A stretch of 64,000 nucleotides of DNA from Pseudopyrenochaeta lycopersici (taxonomy: Eukaryota; Ascomycota; Dothideomycetes; Pleosporales; Pseudopyrenochaetaceae). Shown here one piece after another: positions 11,131 through 21,816 of the stretch. Position numbers and translations under genes: made by a program. Positions within the stretch are counted from its first letter, which is position 1; every line of letters begins with the position of its first letter. Location: positions 310,001 through 374,000 of the forward strand of contig NHZP01000025.1 of NCBI GenBank assembly GCA_003313425.1, given 5' to 3'. Under the pieces are notes generated by a model that saw only the letters and a program-made list of their open reading frames with translations, was not told where the DNA came from and ran no database searches.

Positions 11131-11204
11131 GCTGAGTGGTCTAGTGCTGAGTGGCCTAGTGCTGAGTGGCCTAGTGCTGAGTGGTCTAGTGTGCTGAGTG
11201 GTCT
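11131..11204 (+). repeat. 15-bp tandem repeat GCTGAGTGGYCTAGT, about five units
   Basis: Units GCTGAGTGGTCTAGT and GCTGAGTGGCCTAGT follow head to tail, with a two-base slip before the last unit. It lies in non-coding DNA. Confidence 0.9.
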
Positions 11205-12260
11205 TGTTGAAGCAAGTGATCATGTTCATTGTTGTTGTTCCTACAAGCGTAGTGCCTCACTCTTATATATATACGCCCACGGCCTCTGTCATATATTGCT
11301 GTTTCAGTCATTCTCTTGGAAATCTATATCCCACTCTTCTTGTATCTTTGTTACATGAGAGTCCCATCTTGCCTGCTATTTCTCCTTAATTTTGAGGAAG
11401 TTAATCTTCGAATCGACACAGGTGGACATATCGATGAAAATCGCTCAGCGTAGAGCACGAGGTCTGGTAAGGCATGAGATACGTGTGTTGACGCCGAAAG
11501 ACCTGTCAGGTCCATAACATGTTTCAGGAATGCTGCAGCCTGATGGTGGGGTGGACCGACAAAGTAAATAAACTAGCCGCTTGATCAATGTCTCTGCAAT
11601 CGTCGGTGGGTCGGTGAACGGCGGTGTTTAGCGTAGCGAAAGAGAGATGGCGATTCGCCAATGTGGAGATGGCTCTAGCACGAGGAGACAGACTTGAGAT
11701 GCGACTCAGGGTTGGGCACGGACTTGTGAATGTCGATGTTGAGGTGGGGTATTGAGAAAGTGCTCTCTGCTATTTTCGTCCCTGCTTTGCCGTCGGACTG
11801 GCCAATCACCACTAAATCTACAGTGCCATGCCAAAGGCACAAAAATTATATTACGAAAAGGTCAGAGCCACATGAGTTGGAATGTGTTTCTATTTCTAGC
11901 TAGAAATAGGACTAATCGGTTAGGTGCCTTTGGTTATCTCTGTGACTCTGTCGGAAGCAAACCACTTGGGATGGACATCAACGCAACGAACCAATGATGC
12001 GTTTGCGGCGTTGGCGTGTCCGCTCGAAAACTAGTACATCCAGGTTCAGCCAGCAAAAACCCAACTTCGGCTCGCAGTCTATAGGCTGTCCAGTCTCATT
12101 GCTCCCTCAACATCGCCGTTACTCAAGCCAGCTGAGCGTGATATGCCTCTCCAACGCCAATACATTCGGATATTTGGCGGGCGATACCGGCACAACAGAA
12201 TATGAGAGGACAAAGAAGTTGCGTAGATGAACATGCCTGCGCATGTTAGATTGTTTCATA
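11205..12260. other. Intergenic, nothing recognised
   Basis: Both strands hold only short frames without recognisable domains. No tRNA-like cloverleaf, TIR pair or long repeat was noticed. Confidence 0.4.
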
Positions 12261-12261
12261 G

Positions 12262-13147
12262 CTAAGAATCTATACATACGAGAAGTATGCTCTGATACGA
12301 TCGGGTACTCATCTTACTGCCATTAAGCAAGTAGGCATAGAAAACCATTGCGCCACAAAGCTGACAGAGAGCTGCAGTCGCATTCGAAGCAATAACTGCA
12401 ACTAGTAGCCTTATGTACTTCGAGTTATGCCCACCTGAGCTCCTGTGCTCGTACAGTCTCCAGCTCGACATTCCTGACGCAAGGACCGACGGCAGGGCAA
12501 GATACATAAAGGAATTATAAGCGGGTGATGTGACTTATTTCCTAAACCATGTAAGAAGAAGGTCCAAAACTCAACTTAGAAAGAGGCCATACCTAACAGA
12601 GTAGATAAACTCGAGTATTGTAAATAATGTAGAAACCACATGCAAGAGTGGAACGATCCAGCAAGGAGCAATCAAGCAGCGTATGATATGGGCAAGCTGA
12701 TTACCGCGTAAGATTAATTGCGAGATGTTTAAATTGAAAGACTTACGTTTATGCCGGAATAGTGTTGAAGAGCACTAAACTGTGTTGCTTCAAGCCAAAC
12801 AACCTGATGACCTATGGCAAGGGAGATTGTGATAGCAGCAGCTGAAACCGCTACTTGACCAGTGTCGAAAAACGCGGCTTTAGCCGAAATTCCTTGAAAG
12901 CGTCTTGGAAATTACATAGCGTCACATCGTAAGTGTGGATGCTAGAAGACAGCTATTGAAAGGTAAGCGATAAGGACACTGAATGGCTTATGCGCGACCT
13001 GTACTTACGATAATGCTTGTTCAAGATGTGGAACCGATAGGTATCGAACACTTCGTAGATGCGCTTGGCGTATTGCGCTACATGCAGGGCATCGTCGATG
13101 TTGTCCTGATGCCAGAAAAGAATCGAGTAACAACTCAGTCGGGTCAT
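12262..13147 (-). pseudogene. Probable multi-exon membrane-protein gene or relic, unrecognised
   Basis: Minus-strand pieces that look like exons: 13147-13009 (DNIDDALHVAQYAKRIYEVF, may extend upstream through an acceptor GGCATCAG), 12892-12747 (AAITISLAIGHQVVW) and 12696-12593 (CWIVPLLHVVSTLFTILEF), with plausible introns 12893-13008 (GTAAGT donor) and 12697-12746 (GTAAGT). The last two exons join in frame and each carries a hydrophobic segment. A further hydrophobic frame follows at 12507-12262 (IRLLVAVIASNATAALCQL), but I could not find a splice that keeps the frame open, so the gene is either broken or wrongly modelled. It resembles a small polytopic membrane protein; no family is named. 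Confidence 0.35.
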
Positions 13148-13488
13148 CCGATATTCGTTTCATTGCTGATCCCGCTGCCTGGGAAGCAGTGGGAAACGCA
13201 GTATAGAAGAATACGTCGCAAAGCCACTTCAACCTCTCAACTGCGCTTCAGCACTCAGCACAATGCCGGTCAAACCCATCGAATCAGTTTAACCCCGAAT
13301 CGAACTTAGGTCGCCTCCAAACCTTTGCATCACCAGCTTCTCATTCGTAGTTTGCGCATCAGCAATAGAAGGCCGCGCGGAATATCTAAATACCTGAGGT
13401 TATCTAATTTAGACCATATGTCGCGCTGTTCCTTGTTTGTTAAAATATAGTTATCTACCTGTATAACCTACTGTTTATATGAAGTATC

Positions 13489-14047
13489 AGTGGTGTCAAG
13501 AATCAATCGATTATTAGGCGATTCGAATCGGAATTAATAATTCCTTAATAACCAATATGAATCAAAGCCTGTGATTCATTCACGTTATTAATAATCCTTA
13601 TGAATCATGCCGATTTAGTACAGGTCGCTTCCAAATGGCTGAAAAGACCTCTGAACACTCTTCAAGAGCGATCACTACGGCGAAACTATAAATGCGAGGG
13701 CTACACAGTGACTTCGACTTGGCGGCGGTGCAATTGAACGAGGAAAGAGTTTGAAGTCATGGGTCAAGAGTAGGGTAGTCAAAGAATGGCTACAGATGCA
13801 GGAGGAAGGGATGCAAGACGCTTAAGAAAGTGGATTACAACGCCTCCAAGCGTGTACGACAGTCTATAATGGGTAACTAAATTGTATAGATTTCCAACCA
13901 CATCACCGAAATCTACTGCTTCTGCTTCACAATTGCTGATTACTAATCCGATTCATAATCGAATTCATAATATGAATACAGGTCTGCTACTAATAATCAA
14001 TAATAATCTAGCCCTCCGATTCAATTCTTTGATTCTTGACACCACTG
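13489..14047. mobile_element. ~560-bp non-autonomous element with CAGTGGTGTCAAGAATC ends (hAT-like MITE)
   Basis: The left end CAGTGGTGTCAAGAATC at 13489 is mirrored as its reverse complement ending at 14047. The interior has no transposase frame and is rich in short AATCGAATTCAT-type palindromic AT motifs near both ends, as in hAT-derived MITEs. I could not find an 8-bp target duplication (flanks TGAAGTAT and ATCTCTCT differ), so the insertion is old or rearranged. Confidence 0.6.
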
Positions 14048-14130
14048 ATCTCTCTAAGTTAAACCTATAAGTTATGTAGGTTTCACGCCACGTGCATAGT
14101 AAGTTAGAAAATGCTCAGACGAGACGCGAC

Positions 14131-14367
14131 TTACAAACCCGAGCGGATTGAGCAGTCTCTTTCTAGGTCACGAGTGCCGCGAACATCGAGTCCATGTCGC
14201 TGCGCATGCATCTTGTCTACCAGGTCTACCTGACATAGTTCGCAGCTGAGACGGTCTCCTTCCTTGATATTCTGCAAGTGCTTCCGTTTGAAGTGTCGGC
14301 TGAGATCGCCCTCGCGACTAAAGAGCTGAAAAGAGTTATGAAATGAAACCCGAAATACAGCTATCAT
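14131..14367 (-). pseudogene. C2H2/FluG-like zinc-finger fragment
   Basis: The translation contains FSREGDLSRHFKRKHLQN followed by CELCQVDLVDKMHAQRHGL: an H-x4-H half finger and then a C-x2-C-x11-H type finger. This resembles the C-terminal finger region of fungal FluG/DUF3435-type proteins or C2H2 factors. Nothing of the N-terminal part is found next to it, so a relic is more likely than a gene. Family assignment is tentative. Confidence 0.3.
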
Positions 14368-14665
14368 AGGCTGTATCTGAGAAACGAAGGGTTCGAATAG
14401 CTAGGTGGAATTGACGAATTGAAGACTCGAAAAGAGAGCTGGAAAAACATGGTCTACCGGGCGGCTAGGAGTTGATCAGGATGCAAACAGGCACCCTCAC
14501 ATTACCAAAACCACCGATAAAGCGCACCTACACCCCCAATTAGTACACTGTCGTTGCGTTTTAAGATGGTTCAGGCCGACTCACTTCGTCCGAGAGGAAT
14601 TGTTCCCCAGCCAACCGTCTCGTTCAATTCGAGTAGCCCCATCCTCGAACTACTGAATATGTCAG

Positions 14666-14998
14666 CTAGCATATACGCTGGCAGGAAAGGACCATATACA
14701 TTGGGCTTCCTTTAGCGACTCTGTAGCAGAGCAAAGTTTGAAATGCGCGGTTTGCATTCTTATTGACGTCGAGAAACATAAATAATTTCCTCCTTACTCC
14801 GTCCTCATCTATGCCTGCCGGTGTATAGACATAGTCCTGATCCCAGTCGAATTTCCTATTGAAGTTCTGTTGCATGAAGGCATTAGCAACAGTTATTGAA
14901 CGGGCGCCTGGTTCGCCTAGTATGTCTTGAGGTTTGAAGCGGAAGCAAAGTCGAATAGCTTCCTCTCGGGGTAGTTGTTGCTGGGTTTGAGCTTCCAT
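14666..14998 (-). CDS. Hypothetical protein, ~110 aa, unrecognised
   Basis: Open frame from ATG 14998 to the stop at 14666. The sequence is mixed and soluble-looking (REEAIRLCFRFKPQDILG, GVRRKLFMFLDVNKNANRAF), with no signal peptide or membrane segment. Amino-acid use is that of a real protein rather than a shadow frame, but no family is recognised and an upstream exon is possible because the frame stays open to 15163 without another ATG. It may be a piece of the same relic as the zinc-finger fragment downstream on this strand. Confidence 0.3.
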   Translation of the reverse strand: MEAQTQQQLPREEAIRLCFRFKPQDILGEPGARSITVANAFMQQNFNRKFDWDQDYVYTPAGIDEDGVRRKLFMFLDVNKNANRAFQTLLCYRVAKGSPMYMVLSCQRIC

Positions 14999-15399
14999 GT
15001 GTGCGGATAAGACAGTTTGAGTGGAGAGTGAAGTCGGGGTTCTACCAGCTGAGCTCGAGACTTGCTTATTAGTCAGCTCAAAGCGACCCCTCCCGCCCGA
15101 ACCATCCCCTCGCCTTCGCCTGTCATCCTCCAACACCCCACAGAACGTCGACCTTTCTTGCAACCCGTGGATTCCGAAAATGTGCGATGACCAGTTTTAC
15201 AGGTTCGAAGGATGCGGCTGCGGTCGAGCGGTGGATATTACCTGGTGCGCTCCTGCTAGAGCCCGAGTTACTATCTTCGTTAGCCCTGCCTGCGCAGGCA
15301 TTCTACTGAAGCGCAACTAGCTTAGGTAGCAGGACACCTAGTTAGGTCGGCTGATGCTCTTCTGAAGCGTATCTACAGCTTCTGGAATTACGCTATAGT

Positions 15400-15484
15400 A
15401 CATTGCCGTACTCTTGACCCTGCGCGTTGATGTCGGCACCTTTGTCGAGCAGCAGCTTCACAATCTGCTCGTAGCCTCTAGCTG
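15400..15484 (-). pseudogene. Single ankyrin-repeat remnant
   Basis: Minus-strand reading gives RGYEQIVKLLLDKGADINAQ followed by GQEYGNVL and a stop. This matches the ankyrin consensus (xIVxLLLxxGADxN) and the GGEYGNAL spacer typical of fungal NACHT-ankyrin proteins. No neighbouring repeat remains. Confidence 0.55.
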
Positions 15485-15684
15485 ATCATTGCTAATATCA
15501 CAGTGAGCAGGAATTGTAGAGCGATATGGTAGATGCAGATTGGAGTTAACTCATGATTAAGTACTATACATTTTTCTAACATCCCTAGAGCGCCGATCTC
15601 CATAGCGACAAGCCGTCCACCCCCTCAATGCGCCAGTTCCTGCCCTCGAACGCATCGCTCATTACCTGAACGCGTACAAACAAT

Positions 15685-16337
15685 TTATTTATTCGATGGG
15701 TTCGGGCTGATAGTATTATCAGGAAACTTACGGAATATGTCGGCGACGTGGTCAATTGGCGCAGCAAGCAGGCCCATGGGTCCTTCGAACAAGGGGTTCT
15801 CACCAGCGCTGGGATGGCTCCTTGATGGAACGAACATCTTAGTCCTGCCAAAATTCTTCGCCAGGCTCTCGGAGACACCCTGGTTATCGGGTGAGCTCAG
15901 AGCTTCTTCGAAGGCGGGCAGGTCGTCGCCCTCTTCCTCCCTGATATGTTGGCTGAGCACCGACCAGAGCTCCTTGAGCTTAGGAATGTAGTCGGAACTC
16001 GCGGCGGTCATGTCCTGGAATTCATTGAGGAGCTCTTTGACCTGCGATGCATTAGGATTGACTGCTACACTAGGAAAACGTTGGGCAGGGTGCGGCTTAC
16101 CCGGTGATGCTCTTTGCGATCGTGCTCTGCTTTCTCATGGCCATCCCTGCCCATGTACTTTTCGAAAGCGGGGTAGATGAGCAGCTCTTCAGCCACCGAG
16201 TGACGAGCTAGCTCCCAGGTAAACTGATTGCCATACTGGGTTATATGGTCAATATCATCCGGGTTGTTGACGACCTCGTCATAGCACTTCTCGAGCTCAC
16301 GGTGGTCCTTGATGATGGCGTCTGAGATGGTCGACAT
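15685..16337 (-). CDS. Hemerythrin-like (HHE cation-binding) domain protein, 197 aa
   Basis: Exon 1 is 16337-16101 and exon 2 is 16041-15685, joined in phase 0 across a 59-nt intron (GTAAGC donor, GCATCGCAG acceptor). The start MSTISDAIIKDHRELE is the usual beginning of the family. Metal-ligand candidates lie in KDHRELE, ARHSVAEELLIYPAFEK, EHDRKEHH and LSQHIREEEGDDLP, the four-helix pattern of a di-iron or oxygen-binding HHE domain. The C-terminal FGRTKMFVPSRSHPSAGE block is common to filamentous-fungal members, which are about this length. Function in fungi is largely unknown; iron, oxygen or nitric-oxide handling is inferred from the fold. The gene looks intact. Confidence 0.88.
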
Positions 16338-17799
16338 GGTTGCAATGCGGGCGCGAATTGAAGCAAATCTATTGTTTGCTGGAAGCGGACTATTTGAGGT
16401 CTGGATACTACTCTGGCGATATGTGACACAAACGTACGGGAAGCGATCAGGGTGAAGAGCGAGGTCCAAAGACAGGACGTACGGCTCTATATGCTGTTGA
16501 GTGGGGATGGGACACAATAACTGCAGTTCTTATTGTAACTGCTGGCATTGCAACAATATATCCTTAATTTCGACGTCACTCTCTCGCAATGCATACCTGT
16601 TGAGTTTCAGCACAGTATGCAGCTGCAGTTTCCAGCGCACATTTATCTGATACTGCGCTAGGGCGTCGCAGCCGCTGATTACTGCCTTTCAATCATTGGT
16701 AGGGAGCTGCGACCGACACTCGGTACGATCTTGATGGTCGACATGGTGGAGTGGCTCCTTGGAACGGCTTACCCTCAAATCGGAATGAATGCTATTGGAC
16801 AATGTCACTTTTGCATCACTACAGAATATCCGCAAGCTGACATTCTTATGCCAGCCACGCTCCACAGTCCAGCTTATTGTTGGATGCACGCGAATGAAAG
16901 GTGGACTGTGGCACAACCCACATCGAGATGCCCTTATCGATAACGTGCTCCACAGACCAGATAGCCAGCAGCGTAATTGAGGCGATAGAGCCACCCACAA
17001 AAGCTATTATTACGAGATTTTCTAGTGTTGCAATTAAATTGCTATATAGAATCCATTGTCGCCTGGACATTATCAGCACCTTGACTGCTAGGCAATATCA
17101 GCTCAATGCTGCTGTCCCTCACTTCCCCGCAACGGCCGCAGTGAGCGTGCAGCTCCTTCCATCAAGGTTCGTTGTTGGGTCTGCACAACCGATCAATCGG
17201 ACATCCCCGTCTGCAGCCAAAGGGAGATAGCCATGGAACGGAACGTCTACACCTTTCGTATTGGCGAACGGTCGCGCAGATGCAACAGTGTAGGCCTATT
17301 GACGAAGCTGCCATCTTTGTTGGACGGTGACGGCATCTTTCTGCTATTGTGAAAGTGGAGAGACAGCGGGGTTCACCGTTTCGGCGGTGCTTAGCAGCGT
17401 ATCAGGACTGGATGAAAGCGGCCATATAAAGTTTCCCGCGGGTGAGTGGCTCGCCGACTGATGGGGGACAGAACGAACGGGGTCTAGTCTCTGGTCTCTG
17501 CTCCCGACGCTGCAACCTTCCGATCATTTGCATCCTCCCACGCGTCTCGATAACACAGACGCCATTCCATGCGCTGCCGCTCTCCCTTGCGTTATCCACC
17601 CAGAGGCATTCTTGCACAGCGACAACCCCAACAGCTCCCGCATCTTCCGACTCTACTTAACGAACGAGCCGCCATGGCAGTGGCAGCATGTCGAGACCGA
17701 GCCGAGAGAAACTCGCGAAGGAGGGTTTGGCTGACGAAATCCACCACCAGCATCTCACTGTGGTTGCTATTAAGGCATTGAGCGTGCGTGGCCTCAGCT
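16338..17799. other. Intergenic between two host genes, nothing recognised
   Basis: The two flanking genes are divergent (hemerythrin-like minus, Reg1-like plus), so both promoters should lie here. Several short frames exist but none shows a domain. Confidence 0.45.
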
Positions 17800-19555
17800 A
17801 TGGCTGAGGTGCTATCGACGCCAGAGGGTGCGCCCTTCCAACACGCCCCGCCAATATCGCGCTCCACCTCGTCGACATCGCTGTCGCTCGACGCCTTCAG
17901 TGTCCCTCGTAGAACTGCATACTTGCTGCAGGACTTGCGTGCACCCTCGCTGAGCTCTTCACATACCTCATCATTGCACTCGACGCCCTCTAGCAGTCTC
18001 TCACTGGACACTAAGTCGGACGAGTCAAGTAGCGAGGACGACAGTCTATCCTTCGCGGAGTACGGCACTGCAGGACGATATAAACGTGCTATCGATTCCT
18101 TTGACTTGGGCCCTACGAGCATAATAGAATCGAGCAACCGGCCATCTTCGCCAGTGCCCTCACCTGCCGAGGGCCTTTCTTTAGATACACCCCTACTGAC
18201 ACCAGATCCACTTCTAATATCAGAGGACGACACGGCAATGCGTAAAGAACCTTCACATAATGTCGACTATTTATCATATGAATGGAGAGAGGAGGATATT
18301 TGGGCCTCATGGCGGTACATCGTGGAGCACCGGAACGTGTATGGCGAGCGCTCCCGGCTCGAAAATGCATCGTGGCGAACCTGGGCGAAAGCCCAATTCA
18401 AGCTAAGGACGATGTCGCCCGATACGCTGAACTGGTGAGTGTCGATCCCCCCTCGCGGTTTCCTACAGGTTTGGTCCAGCTATTCTAACGAGCCACACAG
18501 GCTAAAGGACGTGGACGTCACCTGGTTGTATGGCCCTATGCAGGCATCGAACCGCTTTGGCTCGCAGCAAAACTCCAAGCCAGTCAGCCGATTATCCACA
18601 ACCAATTCTGTTGAGAAGCCAATTCTCAAGAAACGCTGCATCTCGGAAGTAATGCTGCAGAAGCCACTATCGTATTCGTCATTAGTCAAGCAGGCTACAG
18701 AGGCAGTGCAGGCCCAGCAGACGACTGGCGTGACTCTCGAGCGACGGAAGTCTCGACCAATCATTGGCCGAGCGGCAACTGATCTCCCCGTATCCTCAAT
18801 CATGTCAGGAACGAGGAGTCGAGAACCCACTGACTATTTCTTCTCACGAGCCACGTCAGGATTGCACTCCCCGGATCAGGGCGAGAAGAAACACATCCGC
18901 TTTGACGATAAAGTGGAGCAGTGCATCGCCGTCGAGTGCAAAGACGCCGATGATGACGAGAATGATTGCAATCACAACCCTTGGTCCAAGTACCACGACG
19001 ACGATTCCTCGTCTGACGAGATTGCGGTGATGATGAAGCGCTCACGCAGAAAACGGCCATTGTTACGAACAAGCTCGAAAACCAGTACAAGCGGAGACAG
19101 CAAAACCATCGCTAAGCTACCGCCTACAACACTCAAATATAGGACAGATTCACCGGATGTAACAGAACAGCAGCCTTCTCATTCTCTCGGATTCTGGCGT
19201 TCAAGTCGACTATCACCCTCACCTTCACGCGAAACGTTGTGGCCACCGAACCCATTGACAAACTTCTTGCTCCCAAAGGATGATGAAGATGGTGATCAAT
19301 TCGAGCCGTCTAGTGTTTATGGAATCAGGCTACCCAGCACTCCAACGCCATCAAAATTATGCACATCGGCCCAGCACCCCACCTAAGGCATCGGAACCTA
19401 GCGGGCTTCGAATAACAGCATCTGGTATGCTTATGCCATTTGAGGACAACGAGGAAGAAGCTCAGCAACTTGGCATCATAGATCGAGTGGTAGATACGGT
19501 GAACACGGCACGAGATATAGCGTATATGATGTGGAATGTTGGCTGGATGAACTGA
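17800..19555 (+). CDS. Reg1/Hex2-like regulatory subunit of protein phosphatase 1, frameshifted near the end
   Basis: Exon 1 is 17800-18434 and exon 2 starts at 18501; the 66-nt intron has a GTGAGT donor, a TTCTAACG branch and a CACACAG acceptor. A Ser-rich N-terminus is followed by the conserved block EEDIWASWRYIVEHRNVYG and SWRTWAKAQFKL. Further on, KKHIRFDDKVEQCIAVE is the PP1-binding segment known from yeast Reg1, which targets Glc7 to Snf1 and glucose repression. The frame then stops at 19386, but the conserved C-terminus (PKASEPSGLRITASGMLMPF ... DTVNTARDIAYMMWNVGW) lies in the next frame up to 19555. One surplus base in the A-run 19353-19356 explains it. This is a real truncation, an assembly error or frameshifting. 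Intended length is about 562 aa. Confidence 0.82.
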
Positions 19556-19780
19556 AGCATCAATTTTTTAGCGATCGGTGTCGGTTTTTTTATTCAATGT
19601 ACTATTCATAGGGACTTGGTTTCGGTCACTGGGCAAACAAAGTCTGGTTACGGGGTACTGCCTGGGTTTGGTGGTGGTGGTATTCTGAGAATGCTTCCGT
19701 TGATGCTTCGGTTGCATCCAGATTGGTGGGACTTTGGACATAGTACCGTTCCAAGATTGATCATAAATACGTTCAATACT

Positions 19781-20245
19781 GAATATACTGGCCCAATCTT
19801 CGGTAACACAGTGATGGCCTCTCAACAGCAATCGCAGCTACCAGCACGCGCAAAGGCAGGAAGAGCTGCAAACAACTACTACCACAAGCTATCCAAAACC
19901 CTCTAAGTTACCAAAGATTGGCGAAGTTATGCCGAGAATACGGCACATGTATTTATTTTCTTGCCCATCGCAATGGCCGCTTCAACGGATTCATCTCTAG
20001 AGACAAGACAGGTCAGTCCTGGTTGCCGCCAAGTCAAGATATTCTTTGTAAGCCCCCCTTCATTGCAGCTATCAAGGACTAAGTCGTTTCAAGGACAGAT
20101 TGTATCCCTCGCCGGTGATAAAGTCGCCGTTGCATTGCCATCAGCCTCGACGTGGACGAGCTCAGGTTACTATACCTCACACAGCGGGTTCATATGCGCC
20201 ATGCGACCTCAGCAAATCGGCAAATGTGGAATGTATTACAATCAA
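19781..20245 (+). repeat. Dispersed non-coding repeat, inverted copy of 9925-10508
   Basis: Matches the reverse complement of 9925-10508 along nearly its whole length but lacks about 120 internal bases. The 200 bp upstream of it (19560-19780), after the Reg1-like gene, hold nothing recognised. Confidence 0.75.
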
Positions 20246-20344
20246 AGCCATCAAGGCAGGTTAGTGATTGGATAATAAAAACGCGGTGGATGGTACATTG
20301 AAGAACGGCAGCGAAGATATGTAACGTTACCCCAAGAGACACCA

Positions 20345-20575
20345 TTTCGAGCCTCACACGTTTGAAAGACGAGAAAAGGTGATCGTGTTGGGGCGCGTTC
20401 GCAAGCAATACTCAAAATGGTGGAGTATGACGTGTAAGCTTCTAAATTTAGATCCTGTGTGAAGAAAGGCCGCTTTCGACGTTTGTGCAAAGCCCATTTC
20501 GCATTCCGTACTCAGCAGTCCTCATCCTCCATCCTTCATTCCGCTCTTTGCCTCTCTTTAACTACGCTTATCTGG
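20345..20575 (+). repeat. Direct repeat, copy A of a ~240-bp unit
   Basis: Shares long near-identical stretches with 21135-21385 (for example TGTAAGCTTCTAAA followed by TTAGATC, and GTGTGAAGAAAGGCC). Non-coding. Confidence 0.8.
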
Positions 20576-20582
20576 TTGCGCT

Positions 20583-20830
20583 CCCTCCTCCTTCCTCCCC
20601 AGAGCTATTACACCCCTTACTTAGGTGATGATACTATGGTCATGAATTCGATGATTGCAAGTGCACTTGAGTTTTGGAAGCTTCTCATAGAATGTTGTAG
20701 TGGCAAAACGGATCTCATCGACCACATATTCCTCGCAGGTACAACAAGAACATTTTCCGGGCTAGTTTACGCATTAGCTACCCGTTTGTTGCAAGGCGTA
20801 AGGAACTCGCTTACCCCAATAACCTTAAAT
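20583..20830 (+). repeat. Dispersed ~240-bp repeat, copy 1
   Basis: Highly similar, in the same orientation, to 44958-45195: shared blocks include TTACTTAGGTGATGATACTA and GAACATTTTCCGGGCTAGTT. It directly follows repeat copy A, so A and this unit may be one longer element of which other copies kept only part. Confidence 0.85.
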
Positions 20831-20850
20831 TGACCATTGTGCTATGCACC

Positions 20851-20902
20851 ACTGACCACTCAGCGCACTAGGCCACTCAGCACATAGACCACTCAGCACA
20901 CT
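20851..20902 (-). repeat. Inverted GCTGAGTGG tandem units
   Basis: The plus strand reads ACCACTCAGC and GGCCACTCAGC in series, the reverse complement of the 15-bp unit at 11131-11204. It sits at the downstream edge of the dispersed repeat. Confidence 0.75.
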
Positions 20903-21134
20903 ACTCCAGCCCAAAAGAAAAGGAAACCTCCACAAGAGTCAAAATAAGCTCTAAGCGTCTAAACCAGAATGGTTTCACTGGAAGCAGTCAGGCACTACTA
21001 CTTAGACAATTTTTCTGCTTGAACTTGCTCACTACGTATACAGCCAAAGTCTGCATAGTAACACACGTACGGTTTATACTTTTACAGAGGGTCTTGAGTG
21101 TCTACTACGCTTGCCGAGGCTGAGGCTACCTGTT

Positions 21135-21385
21135 CAAGTCTCACACGTGTAAAAGACAAGAAAAAGGGAAACAGAGACCAGAAGTGATCAGTTGTTGCGG
21201 CACATTCGCAAGCGATACTCGAAATGGCGGAGTAAGACATGTAAGCTTCTAAACTTAGATCGGCGTGTGAAGAAAGGCCACTTTCGACGTTGGCGCGGAG
21301 CCCATTTCGCACTCCGCATTCAGCAGTCCTTACCCTCCACCCTTCATTCCACTCTTAGCCTCTCTTTGACTAACTTAGGCCTATG
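21135..21385 (+). repeat. Direct repeat, copy B of a ~240-bp unit
   Basis: Second copy of 20345-20575, about 790 bp downstream. The sequence from here to the hAT end at 21817 has an open frame (21192-21788) that looks like chance reading through the repeat. Confidence 0.8.
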
Positions 21386-21816
21386 TAGTTGCGCCCGCCC
21401 TTTGTCTCCATTTCCTCTCCTTCTGTACTCTGTCGCTTTCCCTGTTATTGCATTGCCTGTGAAGACCTTCGTCCATCATGCGCTCCATACTCATGGTAAG
21501 GAACATACCCTCAACAAGACTGCAGGACTGTTTTCCATCAACGAGGCAGCCAACCAGCTGCAGTGTCCGCCATGTATAGCTCTTGATAGAAAATGCTCCC
21601 CAACACTAGCAGCCAGCATGCCATCTTCTCAGACTCGCAGTCGGCGCTGCTATCGGTACAGCATACGAACAATGGCATTGCAGTTATGCCAAGCGCAACC
21701 GCTGAAGAGTATCACCACAGTTGACCTAACATCCATCGTGGACTGGCTCATGGCTATCGCACACAGTCGCTGCCAGCGTGATTTCTAGCGTGGTCGTCAG
21801 TGGTGGCGTCCATCCC

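Noticed and set aside
21192..21788. 198-codon plus-strand frame before hAT-1
   Set aside because: It begins inside the dispersed repeat and shows no domain; the matching part of repeat copy A is not open the same way.
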